Part shown: positions 32,747 to 42,377 of the stretch, piece after piece | How positions within the stretch are numbered: the first letter of the stretch is position 1 | Layout of the letters: each line of letters begins with the position of its first letter | DNA from: Azospirillum fermentarium | Lineage (GTDB): Bacteria > Pseudomonadota > Alphaproteobacteria > Azospirillales > Azospirillaceae | Direction: 5' to 3' | DNA: 64,000 bases | NCBI RefSeq assembly: GCF_025961205.1 | Contig: NZ_JAOQNH010000002.1 | Coordinates: 960,208-1,024,207 of the forward strand | Program-made: the position numbers and the translations under genes | Notes under the pieces: model-generated | What the model saw: only the letters and a program-made list of their open reading frames with translations | What the model was told of the DNA's origin: nothing | The model's database searches: none

Positions 32747-35020
32747 TCAATGCCGGTCGTGGAAGGTGCGGGAGATCACATCCAACTGCTGTTCGCGGGT
32801 CAGCTTGATGAAGTTCACGGCGTACCCCGACACCCGGATGGTCAGTTGCGGGTACAGTTCCGGGTGATCCATGGCGTGCAGCAGCGTGTCGCGGTCGAAC
32901 ACGTTCACGTTGATGTGGTGGCCGCCCTGGGCGAAATAGCCGTCGAGCATGCCCACCAGATTGTCCACCCGTTCCCCCTCCGTCGGCCCCAGCGCGCCGG
33001 GGACGATGGTGAAGGTGTAGGAGATGCCGTCCTGCGCATCGGCGTAGGGCAGCTTCGCCACGCTGGCCATGGAGGCGACGGCGCCCTTGTGGTCGCGCCC
33101 GTGCATGGGGTTGGCACCGGGGGCAAACGGCTGTCCGGCCTTGCGCCCGTCGGGGGTGTTGCCGGTCTTCTTGCCATAGACCACGTTGGAGGTGATGGTC
33201 AGCACCGATTGCGTCGGCGTGGCGCCGCGATAGGCTTTCTGCTTGCGCAGGGCGGCCATGAAGCGCTGCACCACCCACACGGCGATGCCGTCCACGCGGG
33301 CGTCGTTGTTGCCGAAGGCGGGGAAATCGCCGTCGATGATGAAATCGGTGGCAAGCCCGCGCTCGTCACGCACCACCGACACCGTGGCGTGGCGGATGGC
33401 CGACAGGCTGTCCGCCACCACCGACAGGCCGGCGATCCCGCAGGCCATGGTGCGGAACACGTCGCGGTCGTGCAGCGCCATTTCCAGCCGTTCGTACATG
33501 TACTTGTCGTGCATGAAGTGGATGGCGTTCAGCGTGTTCATGTACGCTTTCGCCAGCCAGTCCATCATCGGTTCGAACCGGGCCAGCACCGTGTCGAAAT
33601 CCAGCACGGTGTCGGTGATGGGGGCGAAGGCCGGGGCCACCTGTTCGCCCGACACCTCGTCCCGCCCGCCGTTGATGGCGTACAGCAGGGTCTTGGCCAG
33701 ATTGGCCCGCGCACCGAAGAACTGCATCTGCTTGCCGATGCGCATGGCCGACACGCAGCAGGCGATGCCGTAGTCGTCGCCCCAGAAGGGACGCATCAGG
33801 TCGTCGTTCTCGTACTGGATGGAGCAGGTCTTGACCGAGGTCTCGGCGCAGAAGCGCTTGAACCCCTCGGGCAGGCGTTCCGACCACAGCACGGTCAGGT
33901 TCGGCTCCGGCGCCGGCCCCAGATTGTGCAGGGTCTGGAGCATGCGGAAGCTGGATTTGGTCACCAGCGTGCGCCCGTCCTCGGCCATGCCGCCGATGCA
34001 TTCGGTGACCCAGGTGGGGTCGCCCGAAAAAAGCTGGTCGTATTCCGGCGTGCGCAGGAAACGCACCATGCGCAGCTTGATGACGAACTGGTCGATCAGT
34101 TCCTGCGCCTCCTCCTCGGTCAGCACACCGTCGGCCATGTCGCGGGCGATGTAGATGTCGAGGAAGCTGGACACCCGGCCCAGCGACATGGCGGCCCCGT
34201 TCGCCTCCTTCACCGCGGCGAGGTAGGCGAGATAGGTCCACTGCACCGCCTCCCGCGCGGTGGCGGCGGGCCGGCCCACGTCGAAGCCGTAGGACGCGGC
34301 CATCAGCACCAGATCGTGCAGCGCCTTGATCTGGTCGGAAATCTCCTCGCGCAGGCGCAGCGTGTCCTCGTCCATGCGGTCGAGGGCGAGGGAGGCAAGC
34401 TGCTCCTCCTTGTCCGCGATCAGCCGCTCGGCGCCGTACAGCGCCAGCCGGCGGTAATCGCCGATGATGCGCCCGCGGCCATAGGCGTCGGGCAGGCCGG
34501 TGATCACCCCCGACTTGCGGCAGCGCAGCATCTCGTCGGTGTAGACGTCGAACACGCCGTCGTTGTGGGTCTTGCGCAGGCGGGGGAACACCTCCTCCAG
34601 CGTGGGCGCGGGGGTGTAGCCATAGGCTTCCAGCCCGCTCTTGACCATGCGCCAGCCACCGAACGGCATCAGGGAGCGCTTCAGCGGCTTTTCGGTCTGC
34701 AAACCGACGATCAGTTCCAGCGACCGGTCGATAAAGCCGGGGGCGTGGCTGGTGATGGAGGAGAAGACCGCGGTGTCGGCGTCCAGAACGCCGCCGGTGC
34801 TGGCCCGTTCCTTCTTCAGCAATTCGGTGACCTTGGCCCACAGGGCCCTGGTGTTGTCCGCCGGGCCGGCCAGGAAGGCGCCGTCGCCGTCATAGGGGGT
34901 GACGTTGCGCAGGATGAAGCCGCGGACATCGACGTCATTCTGCCACGGGCCGGCGGCGAACCCGCGCCACGGGTCGGTCCGGGATACGTCCGCGCCGGTT
35001 TCCGTCAACAGTCTGTCCAT
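32747..35020 (-). CDS. pflB: Formate C-acetyltransferase (pyruvate formate-lyase) PflB
   Basis: 757 residues, the usual length, from ATG 35020 with ribosome site GGGAGG. Adjacent catalytic cysteines C421/C422 ([10 protein letters not shown]) and the glycyl-radical site G732 ([17 protein letters not shown]) are intact. It cleaves pyruvate with CoA to acetyl-CoA and formate during fermentation. Its presence shows that the organism can live by fermentation or microaerobically. Followed by pflA; upstream lies cstA, a possible pyruvate transporter, on the same strand. Confidence 0.96.
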   Translation of the reverse strand: MDRLLTETGADVSRTDPWRGFAAGPWQNDVDVRGFILRNVTPYDGDGAFLAGPADNTRALWAKVTELLKKERASTGGVLDADTAVFSSITSHAPGFIDRSLELIVGLQTEKPLKRSLMPFGGWRMVKSGLEAYGYTPAPTLEEVFPRLRKTHNDGVFDVYTDEMLRCRKSGVITGLPDAYGRGRIIGDYRRLALYGAERLIADKEEQLASLALDRMDEDTLRLREEISDQIKALHDLVLMAASYGFDVGRPAATAREAVQWTYLAYLAAVKEANGAAMSLGRVSSFLDIYIARDMADGVLTEEEAQELIDQFVIKLRMVRFLRTPEYDQLFSGDPTWVTECIGGMAEDGRTLVTKSSFRMLQTLHNLGPAPEPNLTVLWSERLPEGFKRFCAETSVKTCSIQYENDDLMRPFWGDDYGIACCVSAMRIGKQMQFFGARANLAKTLLYAINGGRDEVSGEQVAPAFAPITDTVLDFDTVLARFEPMMDWLAKAYMNTLNAIHFMHDKYMYERLEMALHDRDVFRTMACGIAGLSVVADSLSAIRHATVSVVRDERGLATDFIIDGDFPAFGNNDARVDGIAVWVVQRFMAALRKQKAYRGATPTQSVLTITSNVVYGKKTGNTPDGRKAGQPFAPGANPMHGRDHKGAVASMASVAKLPYADAQDGISYTFTIVPGALGPTEGERVDNLVGMLDGYFAQGGHHINVNVFDRDTLLHAMDHPELYPQLTIRVSGYAVNFIKLTREQQLDVISRTFHDRH

Positions 35021-35121
35021 GGTCCTTATACCTCCCGCTGGGGAGGGGCTGCCCGTGGACCGGGCGGCCCCTTCCGTTTGGTGTCGTCGTAGAGAGTTGG
35101 AACCCGCCGTCTCTTTGTCCA

Positions 35122-36930
35122 TCACTCCGCAGGGGTGGCGAACAGCGGGACGTCGGCGGGCTTGGGCGTGTGGAACAGTTCCCACCATTTCTTGAGCGCG
35201 GCGATCAGGATGATGAAGCCCAGCACCAGCATGATCGCCGAGATGGCGGCGTTGAAGGGATTATACCCTTTGGCTGCGGTGTTCAGATACACATTCGCGA
35301 TCATCCAGTAGCCGGCATAGTTCACGGTGACGAACAGATAGGCCAGCGGCACCAGGCAGGTCAGCATGTAGACCCGCTTCTGCGACAGCCGCAGAATGAT
35401 GGTGGCGCCGATGATGAGGCCGACCGAGGCCATGAGCTGGTTCGACACCCCGAACAGCGCCCACACCGAATTGATGTCGCCCGAGGTCAGCAGATACCCC
35501 CACGCCACGCAGGCGATGACGCTGGCGGCGATGGAGCCGGGCAGCCAGTCGAGATTCTTCAGGGGCGCATAGAGGTCGCCGCCCAGATCCTGGATCAGAT
35601 AGCGGGCCACGCGGGTGCCGCTGTCCACGGCGGTCAGGATGAACACCGCCTCGAACATCACCACGAACTGGAAGAAATAGGACGACAGCGCGCTGAACCA
35701 CGGGATGCGGGTGAAGATCTCGGTCATGCCGACCGCCAGCGTCACCGCACCGCCGGTGCGGCCGTAGAGGTCGAGCCCGATCTCCTGGCTCAGCCGCGGC
35801 AGATCGACGACGGCCATGCCAAGCGCCTGGAAGGCGGCGGGGGAGGAGTTGATGGCGAAGTAATCGGCGGGGTGCAGGGCGGTGGCGGCGATCAGGGCCA
35901 TCACGCCGACCATGCATTCGGCCAGCATGGCACCGAAGGCGACGGGGCGGATGTCGCTCCACTTGTCCACCAGTTTGGGCGTGGTGCCCGACCCGATGAA
36001 GGCGTGGAAGCCGGAAATCGCACCGCAGGCGATGGTGATGGAGATGAAGGGCCACACCGGGCCGCTCAGCACCGGGCCGCCGCCGTGGATGAACGCGGTC
36101 AGCGCCGGGAAGCGGATTTCGGGGTTGATGAACACCACGCCGACCACCAGCGCGCCGAACACGCCGATCTTCATGAAGCTCGACAGATACCCGCGCGGGG
36201 TCAGCAGCAGCCACACCGGCAAGGCGGTGGCGAAGAAGGCATAGACCGGCAGGATCAGCGCCACGGTTTCCGCGTGCAGCGTCAGCCACGCGCCCAGGGC
36301 GGTGCCCTGGATGGACGGGCCGGCCAGGACCGAGGCGGCGATGGCCGCCACGCCCACATAGGTCGCCCCCTTGGAATGGCCGGCGAAACGCTCATAGAGG
36401 CCGAGCCCGACGGCGATCGGGATGGTCATGAACACCGCGAAGGCACCCCACGCGTTGCGTTCCAGCGCGTGGACCACGACCATGGACAGCCCGGCCATGG
36501 TGATGGTGATGATGAACAGCATGGCGAGGCCCGTGCACCACCCGGCCACGGGGCCGAGTTCGGCCTTCGCCACCTCCGACAGGGATTTCCCCTGGTGCTT
36601 CATGGAGGCGAACAGCACCACCGTGTCGTGAACGGCGCCGCCGATGACGCAGCCGATCAGCAGCCACAGGAAGCTCGGCAGATAGCCGAACTGGGCCGCC
36701 AGCACCGGGCCGACCAGCGGGCCGGCGGCGGCGATGGCCGCGAAATGCTGGCCGGCGTTGACCCATTTCTCGGTGGGAACATAGTTGCGCCCGTCCGCGA
36801 ACTGATGGGACGGGGTGACCTCGGTATCGTCGGCACGCAGCACCTTGCGCACGAAGAACACGCCGTAGAAGCGGTAGCACAGGGTCAGGATGCAGAGTGT
36901 CGCGATCACAAATGTCAGGGCGTGATCCAT
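35122..36930 (-). CDS. cstA: Carbon starvation protein CstA (pyruvate/peptide permease)
   Basis: 602 residues from ATG 36930, with about sixteen hydrophobic helices. The N-terminus carries the family block [20 protein letters not shown], then [20 protein letters not shown] and [18 protein letters not shown]-terminal TVDSGTR-like element [15 protein letters not shown] is also conserved. CstA proteins transport pyruvate and, in some bacteria, peptides during carbon limitation. Ends 101 bp before pflB, consistent with shared pyruvate use. The ORF can be extended far upstream but CstA homology begins at MDHALTFV. Confidence 0.92.
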   Translation of the reverse strand: MDHALTFVIATLCILTLCYRFYGVFFVRKVLRADDTEVTPSHQFADGRNYVPTEKWVNAGQHFAAIAAAGPLVGPVLAAQFGYLPSFLWLLIGCVIGGAVHDTVVLFASMKHQGKSLSEVAKAELGPVAGWCTGLAMLFIITITMAGLSMVVVHALERNAWGAFAVFMTIPIAVGLGLYERFAGHSKGATYVGVAAIAASVLAGPSIQGTALGAWLTLHAETVALILPVYAFFATALPVWLLLTPRGYLSSFMKIGVFGALVVGVVFINPEIRFPALTAFIHGGGPVLSGPVWPFISITIACGAISGFHAFIGSGTTPKLVDKWSDIRPVAFGAMLAECMVGVMALIAATALHPADYFAINSSPAAFQALGMAVVDLPRLSQEIGLDLYGRTGGAVTLAVGMTEIFTRIPWFSALSSYFFQFVVMFEAVFILTAVDSGTRVARYLIQDLGGDLYAPLKNLDWLPGSIAASVIACVAWGYLLTSGDINSVWALFGVSNQLMASVGLIIGATIILRLSQKRVYMLTCLVPLAYLFVTVNYAGYWMIANVYLNTAAKGYNPFNAAISAIMLVLGFIILIAALKKWWELFHTPKPADVPLFATPAE

Positions 36931-37152
36931 GACGGCTCCCCTTGGGCTTATTGGATTGCCGTCACTGTAGGAGCCTGCGTGCGCGGGGTGGGGGGGCGCC
37001 GGGGGAGCGGCAGCCGGGCGATGCGAGCGGCGGAAAACGGGCCGCGAGCGGCGCCGCCGGATCGCGGGCCCGAACGGCATCGGACCACAGCCGGGATCGA
37101 CATTTCCGGTTGCCGCGCCACAATGGGGTGCACCAACCGGAAAGGATGAACC

Positions 37153-37452
37153 ATGGCCTATCCCACCGCGGTCAACAGCCAGATCACCGATGCCGTCACC
37201 CAGTCGAACGTCAAGGTCGTGAGCGAAGCGCCCGCCACCGCCATCGGCAATCTTTATCAAAGCGCGGCCCATTCCACGGGCATCCTGTACCAGAACGCCA
37301 TCGACGCCCAGCAGCAGATGAACGCCCTGTCCCAGGCGGCAACCAACATGGGCGTGATGCAGATCTACGCGGTCGATACCGCCCGGACGGCCGCGATCAA
37401 CACCGCGTCCCTGGACAGCGTTCTCAAGGCTTTGCAGGGCGTGAAGCCCTAA
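37153..37452 (+). CDS. rebB: R-body protein RebB family
   Basis: 99 residues. MAYPTAVNSQITDAVTQSNV, then APATAIGNLYQSAAHSTG and QAATNMGVMQIYAVDTA match RebB-type R-body (refractile body) subunits, small Ala/Gln-rich proteins that polymerise into coiled ribbons which can extend and rupture membranes. Ribosome site GGAAAGGATGAACC. It stands alone here with a good terminator after it; other reb genes, if present, are outside the window. Confidence 0.85.
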   Translation: MAYPTAVNSQITDAVTQSNVKVVSEAPATAIGNLYQSAAHSTGILYQNAIDAQQQMNALSQAATNMGVMQIYAVDTARTAAINTASLDSVLKALQGVKP

Positions 37453-37472
37453 AGCGGGGCTGGCCGCCCTGC

Positions 37473-37510
37473 CCCGCACCGGCCCGCCGGCCCCGGGCCG
37501 GTGCGGGTTT
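37473..37510 (+). terminator. Rho-independent terminator of rebB
   Basis: Perfect 13-bp stem (CCCGCACCGGCCC at 37473-37485, GGGCCGGTGCGGG at 37495-37507), 9-nt loop, followed by TTT. It begins 20 bp after the rebB stop. Confidence 0.85.
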
Positions 37511-37664
37511 GGCCATCCAAATTTAACAATATAAAAATGCTAAATTAAGAGAAAAACAAATTAATGTGCGTGAACGTTGTCTTTTACCCAATTATATAGT
37601 AGTGAATATGAAGAACGGTGCCGCACCGACACCGCCCCTTCCCCCGACCCAGGACGACAGACCC
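37511..37664 (+). promoter_or_regulatory. AT-rich upstream region of the methionine-type ABC operon
   Basis: About 150 bp of unusually AT-rich sequence between the rebB terminator and the first MetQ-like gene. It must contain the operon promoter. I cannot assign -35/-10 boxes or a known riboswitch with confidence. Confidence 0.4.
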
Positions 37665-38450
37665 ATGAAGCTCTCCCTGACCGCCGCCCTGCTGGCCGCC
37701 GGCCTCGTGGCCGGCGCCGTGACCGTTGCGGACGCTGCCGCGCTCAAGATCGGGGTGTCCGCCGGCCCCTACGGCGAAATCCTCGACGCCGCGGCCAAGA
37801 TCGCGGCCAGGGAAGGGCTGGAAGCCAAGGTGATCGAGTTCACCGACTGGAACATGCCCAACGCCGCCCTGCAGGCCGGCGACATCGACGCCAACAACTT
37901 CCAGCACCAGCCGTTTCTGGACAATCAGGTGAAGCAGCGCGGCTACGACATCGTGTCGGTGGCCAAAAGCGTGGTGGTGCCCATGGGTCTCTACGCCAAG
38001 GCGCTGAAGAGCATCGCCGATATCCGCGAGGGCGGATCGGTGTCGATTCCCAACGATCCCACCAACGGGGCGCGCGCGCTGGCGCTGCTGGCCAACGTCG
38101 GGTTGCTGTCGCTGAAGGGGGACGGCGGCCCTGGTACGACCATTGCCGACATCACGGAAAATCGTAAGAAAATCAAGATCGTTGAGCTGGACGCAGCCCA
38201 GCTTCCCCGCTCGCTGGACGATGTTGACGCGTCGGTCATCACGCTGAATTATGCGGTCCTGGCCGGGCTTGAGCCCAAAACCGCGCTGAAGCTGGAGGAC
38301 GATCAGTCCAAGTGGCATCTGGTGTGGGCGGTGCGCAAGGACCGGCAGGACGATCCGGCCATCCGGCGTTTCATCGAGATCTACCGCTCGCCCGAGGTGC
38401 GGCAGTTCATCCTGACCCGCTTCAACGGCAGCATCATTCCGACGTGGTAA
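37665..38450 (+). CDS. MetQ/NlpA-family substrate-binding protein, copy 1
   Basis: 261 residues from ATG 37665. Signal peptide with core LTAALLAAGLVAGAVTVADA and no lipobox cysteine, so it is a soluble periplasmic protein. Family blocks: KIGVSAGPYGEILDAAAKIA, ANNFQHQPFLDNQVKQRGYD, SIPNDPTNGARALALL and IVELDAAQLPRSLDDVDASV. It binds methionine or a related sulfur compound for the MetNI transporter encoded next. A second copy follows metI. Confidence 0.9.
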   Translation: MKLSLTAALLAAGLVAGAVTVADAAALKIGVSAGPYGEILDAAAKIAAREGLEAKVIEFTDWNMPNAALQAGDIDANNFQHQPFLDNQVKQRGYDIVSVAKSVVVPMGLYAKALKSIADIREGGSVSIPNDPTNGARALALLANVGLLSLKGDGGPGTTIADITENRKKIKIVELDAAQLPRSLDDVDASVITLNYAVLAGLEPKTALKLEDDQSKWHLVWAVRKDRQDDPAIRRFIEIYRSPEVRQFILTRFNGSIIPTW

Positions 38451-38493
38451 CCGCACCAGTGGTTCAGCGGGCGGCGGAACACAGGCAGGCTTC

Positions 38494-39561
38494 ATGATCA
38501 CTCTGGAACATGTTGAGAAAACCTATCCCCCCCGGGGCGGCGGCGGGGCGGTGACGGCACTGGCCGACACCAGCCTGCACATCGGCCAGGGAGAGATCTT
38601 CGGCATCATCGGGCGCTCAGGCGCGGGCAAGAGCACGCTGCTGCGCACCATCAACCTGCTGGAAACGCCGACCCGCGGCACGGTGCGGGTGGACGGGGTG
38701 GACATCACCGCCCTGCCCCCCGCGCAGCTTCGTCAGGCCCGCCATTCCATCGGCATGATCTTCCAGCACTTCAACCTGCTGTCCGCGCGCACCGTCTACG
38801 GCAACGTGGCGCTGCCGCTGGAGCTGGCCGGAGTGCCGAAGGCGGAGATCAAAAAGACCGTGGAGCCGCTGCTGGACCTCGTCGGTCTGGCGGACAAGAG
38901 CGGGCGCTATCCCGCCGAACTGTCGGGCGGGCAGAAGCAGCGCGTGGGCATCGCCCGCGCTCTCGCCTCCAAGCCCAAGGTGCTTTTGTCGGACGAGGCC
39001 ACCTCGGCGCTCGACCCCGAGACCACCACCCAGATCCTGCACCTGCTGGCCGACATCAACCGGCGGCTGGGGCTGACCATCGTGCTGATCACCCACGAAA
39101 TCGCGGTGATCAAGGAAATCTGCCACCGGGTGGCGGTGCTGGACGGCGGGCGGGTGATCGAAAGCGGGCCGGTGTTCGACATCTTCGCCCACCCGCAAAG
39201 CCCGGTGACCCGCAGCTTCGTCGATCCGGTCATCAACCGCGACCTGCCCGACAGTCTGCGCGCCCGCCTGACGGAGCCGTCGGCGGCGCCGGGGGCCAAC
39301 CCGGTGATCCGCATCACCTTCACCGGTGAACGCGCCACCGATCCCGTCGTCAGCCAGATGAGCCGCCGTTTCGGCATCGACGCCAACATCTGGCACGGTC
39401 AGGTGGACGAGATCCAGGGCGCGCCGTTCGGCACGCTGGTGGTGGAGCTGGAAGGGGGGGCGGACGCCATCGGCACCGCCATCGCCTTCCTCAAGGAATA
39501 CAATCTCGGAGTAGAGGTGCTGGGCCATGCTGTCCCCGGAGATCATCGCGCTGCTGGTTAA
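38494..39561 (+). CDS. metN: Methionine ABC transporter ATP-binding protein MetN
   Basis: 355 residues. Walker A GRSGAGKST (40-48), Q-loop IFQHFNLL, signature LSGGQKQR, Walker B LLSDEATSALDP, and a C-terminal ~75-residue NIL/ACT-like domain (VIRITFTGERATDPVVSQMS) that senses methionine and inhibits transport in E. coli MetN. The gene overlaps metI by 35 bp. Confidence 0.94.
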   Translation: MITLEHVEKTYPPRGGGGAVTALADTSLHIGQGEIFGIIGRSGAGKSTLLRTINLLETPTRGTVRVDGVDITALPPAQLRQARHSIGMIFQHFNLLSARTVYGNVALPLELAGVPKAEIKKTVEPLLDLVGLADKSGRYPAELSGGQKQRVGIARALASKPKVLLSDEATSALDPETTTQILHLLADINRRLGLTIVLITHEIAVIKEICHRVAVLDGGRVIESGPVFDIFAHPQSPVTRSFVDPVINRDLPDSLRARLTEPSAAPGANPVIRITFTGERATDPVVSQMSRRFGIDANIWHGQVDEIQGAPFGTLVVELEGGADAIGTAIAFLKEYNLGVEVLGHAVPGDHRAAG

Positions 39562-40195
39562 GGCCACGCTCGACACGCTGCACATGGTGGCGGTGTCGGG
39601 GGCGCTGGGAACCCTGGTGGGGCTGCCGCTGGGCGTGCTGCTGGCCGTCACCGGGCGGGGCGAGCTGCTGGAGAACGTGTTCTTCAACCGCGCCGTGGGT
39701 GCGGTGGTGAACGTCACCCGCTCCACCCCCTTCATCATTCTGGTGGTGGCGATCATCCCGTTCACACGCCTGGTGGCCGGCACCTCCATCGGCACCTCCG
39801 CGGCCATCGTGCCGCTGACGGTGGCCGCCATCCCCTTCATCGCCCGCGTGGTGGAAGCGGCGGTGCGCGAGGTGGACCGCGGCCTGATCGAAGCGGCCCA
39901 GGCCATGGGCGCCACCCCGTTCCAGATCATCGTCAAGGTGCTGCTGCCCGAGGCGCGGCCCGCCATCACGCTGGGCCTGACCCTGGCGGCGGTCAGCCTG
40001 ATCGGCTATTCCGCCATGGTGGGAGCCGTGGGCGGCGGCGGCCTGGGCGACCTCGGCATCCGCTACGGCTACCAGCGCTTCCTGCCGGAAGTGATGCTGG
40101 CGGTGGTGGTGGTTCTGGTGGTGCTGGTGCAGATCGTGCAGTCCGCCGGCGACTGGCTGGCCCGCCGGTTCAACAAACGAAACCTGACGGTTTGA
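39527..40195 (+). CDS. metI: Methionine ABC transporter permease MetI
   Basis: 222 residues with five TM helices. Binding-protein-dependent transport signature EAAQAMGATPFQIIVKVLLP (EAA loop), plus RSTPFIILVVAIIPFTRLVA and GAVGGGGLGDLGIRYGYQRF typical of MetI. ATG 39527 lies inside metN, so the two are translationally coupled. Confidence 0.94.
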   Translation: MLSPEIIALLVKATLDTLHMVAVSGALGTLVGLPLGVLLAVTGRGELLENVFFNRAVGAVVNVTRSTPFIILVVAIIPFTRLVAGTSIGTSAAIVPLTVAAIPFIARVVEAAVREVDRGLIEAAQAMGATPFQIIVKVLLPEARPAITLGLTLAAVSLIGYSAMVGAVGGGGLGDLGIRYGYQRFLPEVMLAVVVVLVVLVQIVQSAGDWLARRFNKRNLTV

Positions 40196-40213
40196 GTTCA
40201 AGGAGTGAGAGAT

Positions 40214-41014
40214 ATGATCCGTTCCCGTCTGGCCGGCGCGCTCGCCGGGGCCGCGGCCCTGCTGTCCACCGCCGTGCTCGCCCTGCCGGCATCGGCCGAG
40301 GCCATCAAGGTCGGCGTGTCCGCCGGCCCCCACGCCCAGATCCTGGAGCAGGTGAAGGGCATCGCCGCCAAGCAGGGCCTGGACATCGAGATCATCGAGT
40401 TCACCGATTACGTGATCCCCAACCAGGCGCTGTCCCAGGGCGACCTGCAGGCGAATTCCTTCCAGCACCAGCCGTACCTGGACAATCAGGTGAAGGACCG
40501 CGGCTATGATCTGGTGTCGGTGGGCAAGACGGTGGTGTTCCCCATGGGCATCTATTCCAAGAAGGTGAAGACCCTGGAGGAGGTGAAGGACGGTGCCCGC
40601 ATCGCCGTTCCCAACGACCCCACCAACGGCGGCCGCGCGCTGCTGCTGCTCCAGGCCAAGGGGCTGATCGGCCTGCGCGATGGCGCCGGGCTGAAGGCGT
40701 CGCCGGTGGACATCACGAGCAACCCCAAAAAGCTCCAGATCGTCGAGCTTGACGCCGCCCAGCTTCCCCGCTCGCTGGACGACGTGGACGCCGCCGCGGT
40801 CAACACCAACTACGCGCTGGAAGCCGGGCTGAACCCCAACAGCGACACCATCGCGCGGGAAAGCAGCGAAAGCCCCTATGCCAACGTGATCGCCGTGCGC
40901 ACGGTGGACAAGGGCAAGCCGTGGGTCGCCACCCTGGTCAATTCCTACCACACGCCGGAAGTCCGCCAGTTCGTGCTGGACAAGTTCAAGGGTGCGGTGG
41001 CGCCCGCGTGGTGA
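40214..41014 (+). CDS. metQ: MetQ/NlpA-family substrate-binding protein, copy 2
   Basis: 266 residues from ATG 40214 with AGGAG eight bases upstream. Signal peptide ends near PASAEA, without lipobox. Paralog of the copy at 37665: KVGVSAGPHAQILEQVKGIA, ANSFQHQPYLDNQVKDRGYD, AVPNDPTNGGRALLLL and VELDAAQLPRSLDDVD. Two binding proteins for a single MetNI pump suggest two ligands, for example L-methionine and an oxidised or D-form. Confidence 0.91.
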   Translation: MIRSRLAGALAGAAALLSTAVLALPASAEAIKVGVSAGPHAQILEQVKGIAAKQGLDIEIIEFTDYVIPNQALSQGDLQANSFQHQPYLDNQVKDRGYDLVSVGKTVVFPMGIYSKKVKTLEEVKDGARIAVPNDPTNGGRALLLLQAKGLIGLRDGAGLKASPVDITSNPKKLQIVELDAAQLPRSLDDVDAAAVNTNYALEAGLNPNSDTIARESSESPYANVIAVRTVDKGKPWVATLVNSYHTPEVRQFVLDKFKGAVAPAW

Positions 41015-41042
41015 CCGCCGGCCCCTGACGGCCATCCGCCAG

Positions 41043-41077
41043 AACAGCCGCGTCCGGGACACCGGGCGCGGCTGTTT
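41043..41077 (+). terminator. Rho-independent terminator of the met operon
   Basis: 10-bp stem AACAGCCGCG (41043-41052) with CGCGGCTGTT (41067-41076) plus an inner CCGG pairing, then TT. It lies 28 bp past the second MetQ gene. Confidence 0.75.
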
Positions 41078-41158
41078 CCGTTCCGGGGGAAGCGAAGGGC
41101 GGCCCGCCCTTCGCGCATCCCGGCCAAGGGCCGGCGGGCCTTGGAAACCGTGCATCAT

Positions 41159-41246
41159 ATTTCACACAAGCTACAAACGAAGATAAATCCTATAAACATA
41201 CATTGACAGTAGATAATGACCGGCATAGGCTTGCCCCATGTGAAAT
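41159..41246 (+). promoter_or_regulatory. Separated inverted motif upstream of the esterase gene
   Basis: ATTTCACA (41159-41166) and its exact reverse complement TGTGAAAT (41239-41246) flank an AT-rich tract before the esterase start. The same pair, closer together, occurs at 44839-44874. It may be a shared regulator site. Confidence 0.4.
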
Positions 41247-41267
41247 GCTCCGCAGCGGGAGGGCGCC

Positions 41268-42254
41268 ATGCCGGACACCAGCAAGGTTTTCGTGGTCACC
41301 GATCTCGATCCCCAGGTCTGCGCCCTGCACGACGCCGTGACCCGCCAGGGGCTGGTGTCGCCCGATCCGCTGTCCATGCCGCTGGATGTGGTGCGCACGG
41401 CGGCGGAGCGGTATCACGCCTTTCTCAACGGCCCCGACCGGCCCCCGGCGCGGGTGGACGCCCTGACCATCCCGGAATCGGCGGCGGGGCCGGGCTTCTC
41501 GCTGCGGCTCTACCGCCCGGCGGATGCCCCCGACGATGCCGCCCTGCCGGTGCTGGTCTATTTCCACGGCGGCGGCTTCGTGCTGAACAGCCCGGACACC
41601 CATGACCGCCTGCTGCGGCTGCTGGCCGGGCGCAGCGGGGTGGCGGTGGCCGCTGTGCGCTATGCCCTGGCGCCCGACCGGGTGTTCCCCCACCAGCACC
41701 ATCAGGCGGTGGCCGCCGTGCGGTGGATCGCCCGCCACGGCGCCGGCCAGGGCCTGGACCCGTCGCGCATCGCCGTGGGCGGCGATTCCGCCGGGGCCAA
41801 TCTGGCGCTGGCCACCGCCCTGGCGCTGAAGGGCGATGCCGAGGCCCGCGTGTCCTTCGGCCTGCTGTTCTACGGCATGTTCGCCCACGATTTCGATTCC
41901 GTGTCGCACCGCCGCTTCGGCGACGGGCGCTACGGCCTGACCACGCTGCGGATGCGGTGGTACTGGAAACAGTACCTCGGCCACGGCCACCAGACCCGCG
42001 ACCCGCGGGCGGCCCCGCTGCTGGCCGACCTGACCGGGCTGCCGCCGCTGATGCTGCTGGCCGCGGGCCGTGACTGCCTGCGCGACGACAGCCTGCGGCT
42101 GGCCGAACGGCTGGCGGAGTCCGGCGTCGATCACACCCTGGCCGTTTATGACGGCCTGCCCCACGCCTTCGCCAACATGACCCGGCTGGTGGATGCCGCC
42201 GACCGGGCGGTGACGGCGGCGGCAGACGCGGTGCGCCGGCATCTGACGGCCTGA
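41268..42254 (+). CDS. Alpha/beta hydrolase, hormone-sensitive-lipase family
   Basis: 328 residues. Oxyanion motif HGGGF (LVYFHGGGFVLN), nucleophile in GGDSAGANLALAT, acid in AGRDCLRDDS and His in YDGLPHAFANM: a complete catalytic triad of HSL-type acetyl esterases. Cytosolic; likely hydrolyses short acyl esters. Ribosome site GGGAGGG. First gene of a plus-strand run leading to the oxygenase and the sulfhydrylase, so it may deacylate a sulfur-compound ester. Confidence 0.87.
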   Translation: MPDTSKVFVVTDLDPQVCALHDAVTRQGLVSPDPLSMPLDVVRTAAERYHAFLNGPDRPPARVDALTIPESAAGPGFSLRLYRPADAPDDAALPVLVYFHGGGFVLNSPDTHDRLLRLLAGRSGVAVAAVRYALAPDRVFPHQHHQAVAAVRWIARHGAGQGLDPSRIAVGGDSAGANLALATALALKGDAEARVSFGLLFYGMFAHDFDSVSHRRFGDGRYGLTTLRMRWYWKQYLGHGHQTRDPRAAPLLADLTGLPPLMLLAAGRDCLRDDSLRLAERLAESGVDHTLAVYDGLPHAFANMTRLVDAADRAVTAAADAVRRHLTA

Positions 42255-42377
42255 TTTCCTCTTCCCCCACACACATCATCCGGCGCGGCGCTCCCCCTCG
42301 GGAGGGGCCGCGGCGGGAGGAGTGCGCCTGCCATAGCTCCCCACCGTGGCCCCCCGACAAGAAGAAACGGAGCCTTC

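Noticed and set aside
32747..35188. Longer start for pflB at 35188
   Set aside because: The added 56 residues have no PflB homology and the ribosome site precedes ATG 35020.
35122..37479. Longer start for cstA reaching over rebB
   Set aside because: CstA begins at MDHALTFV (36930); the extension is antisense to rebB.
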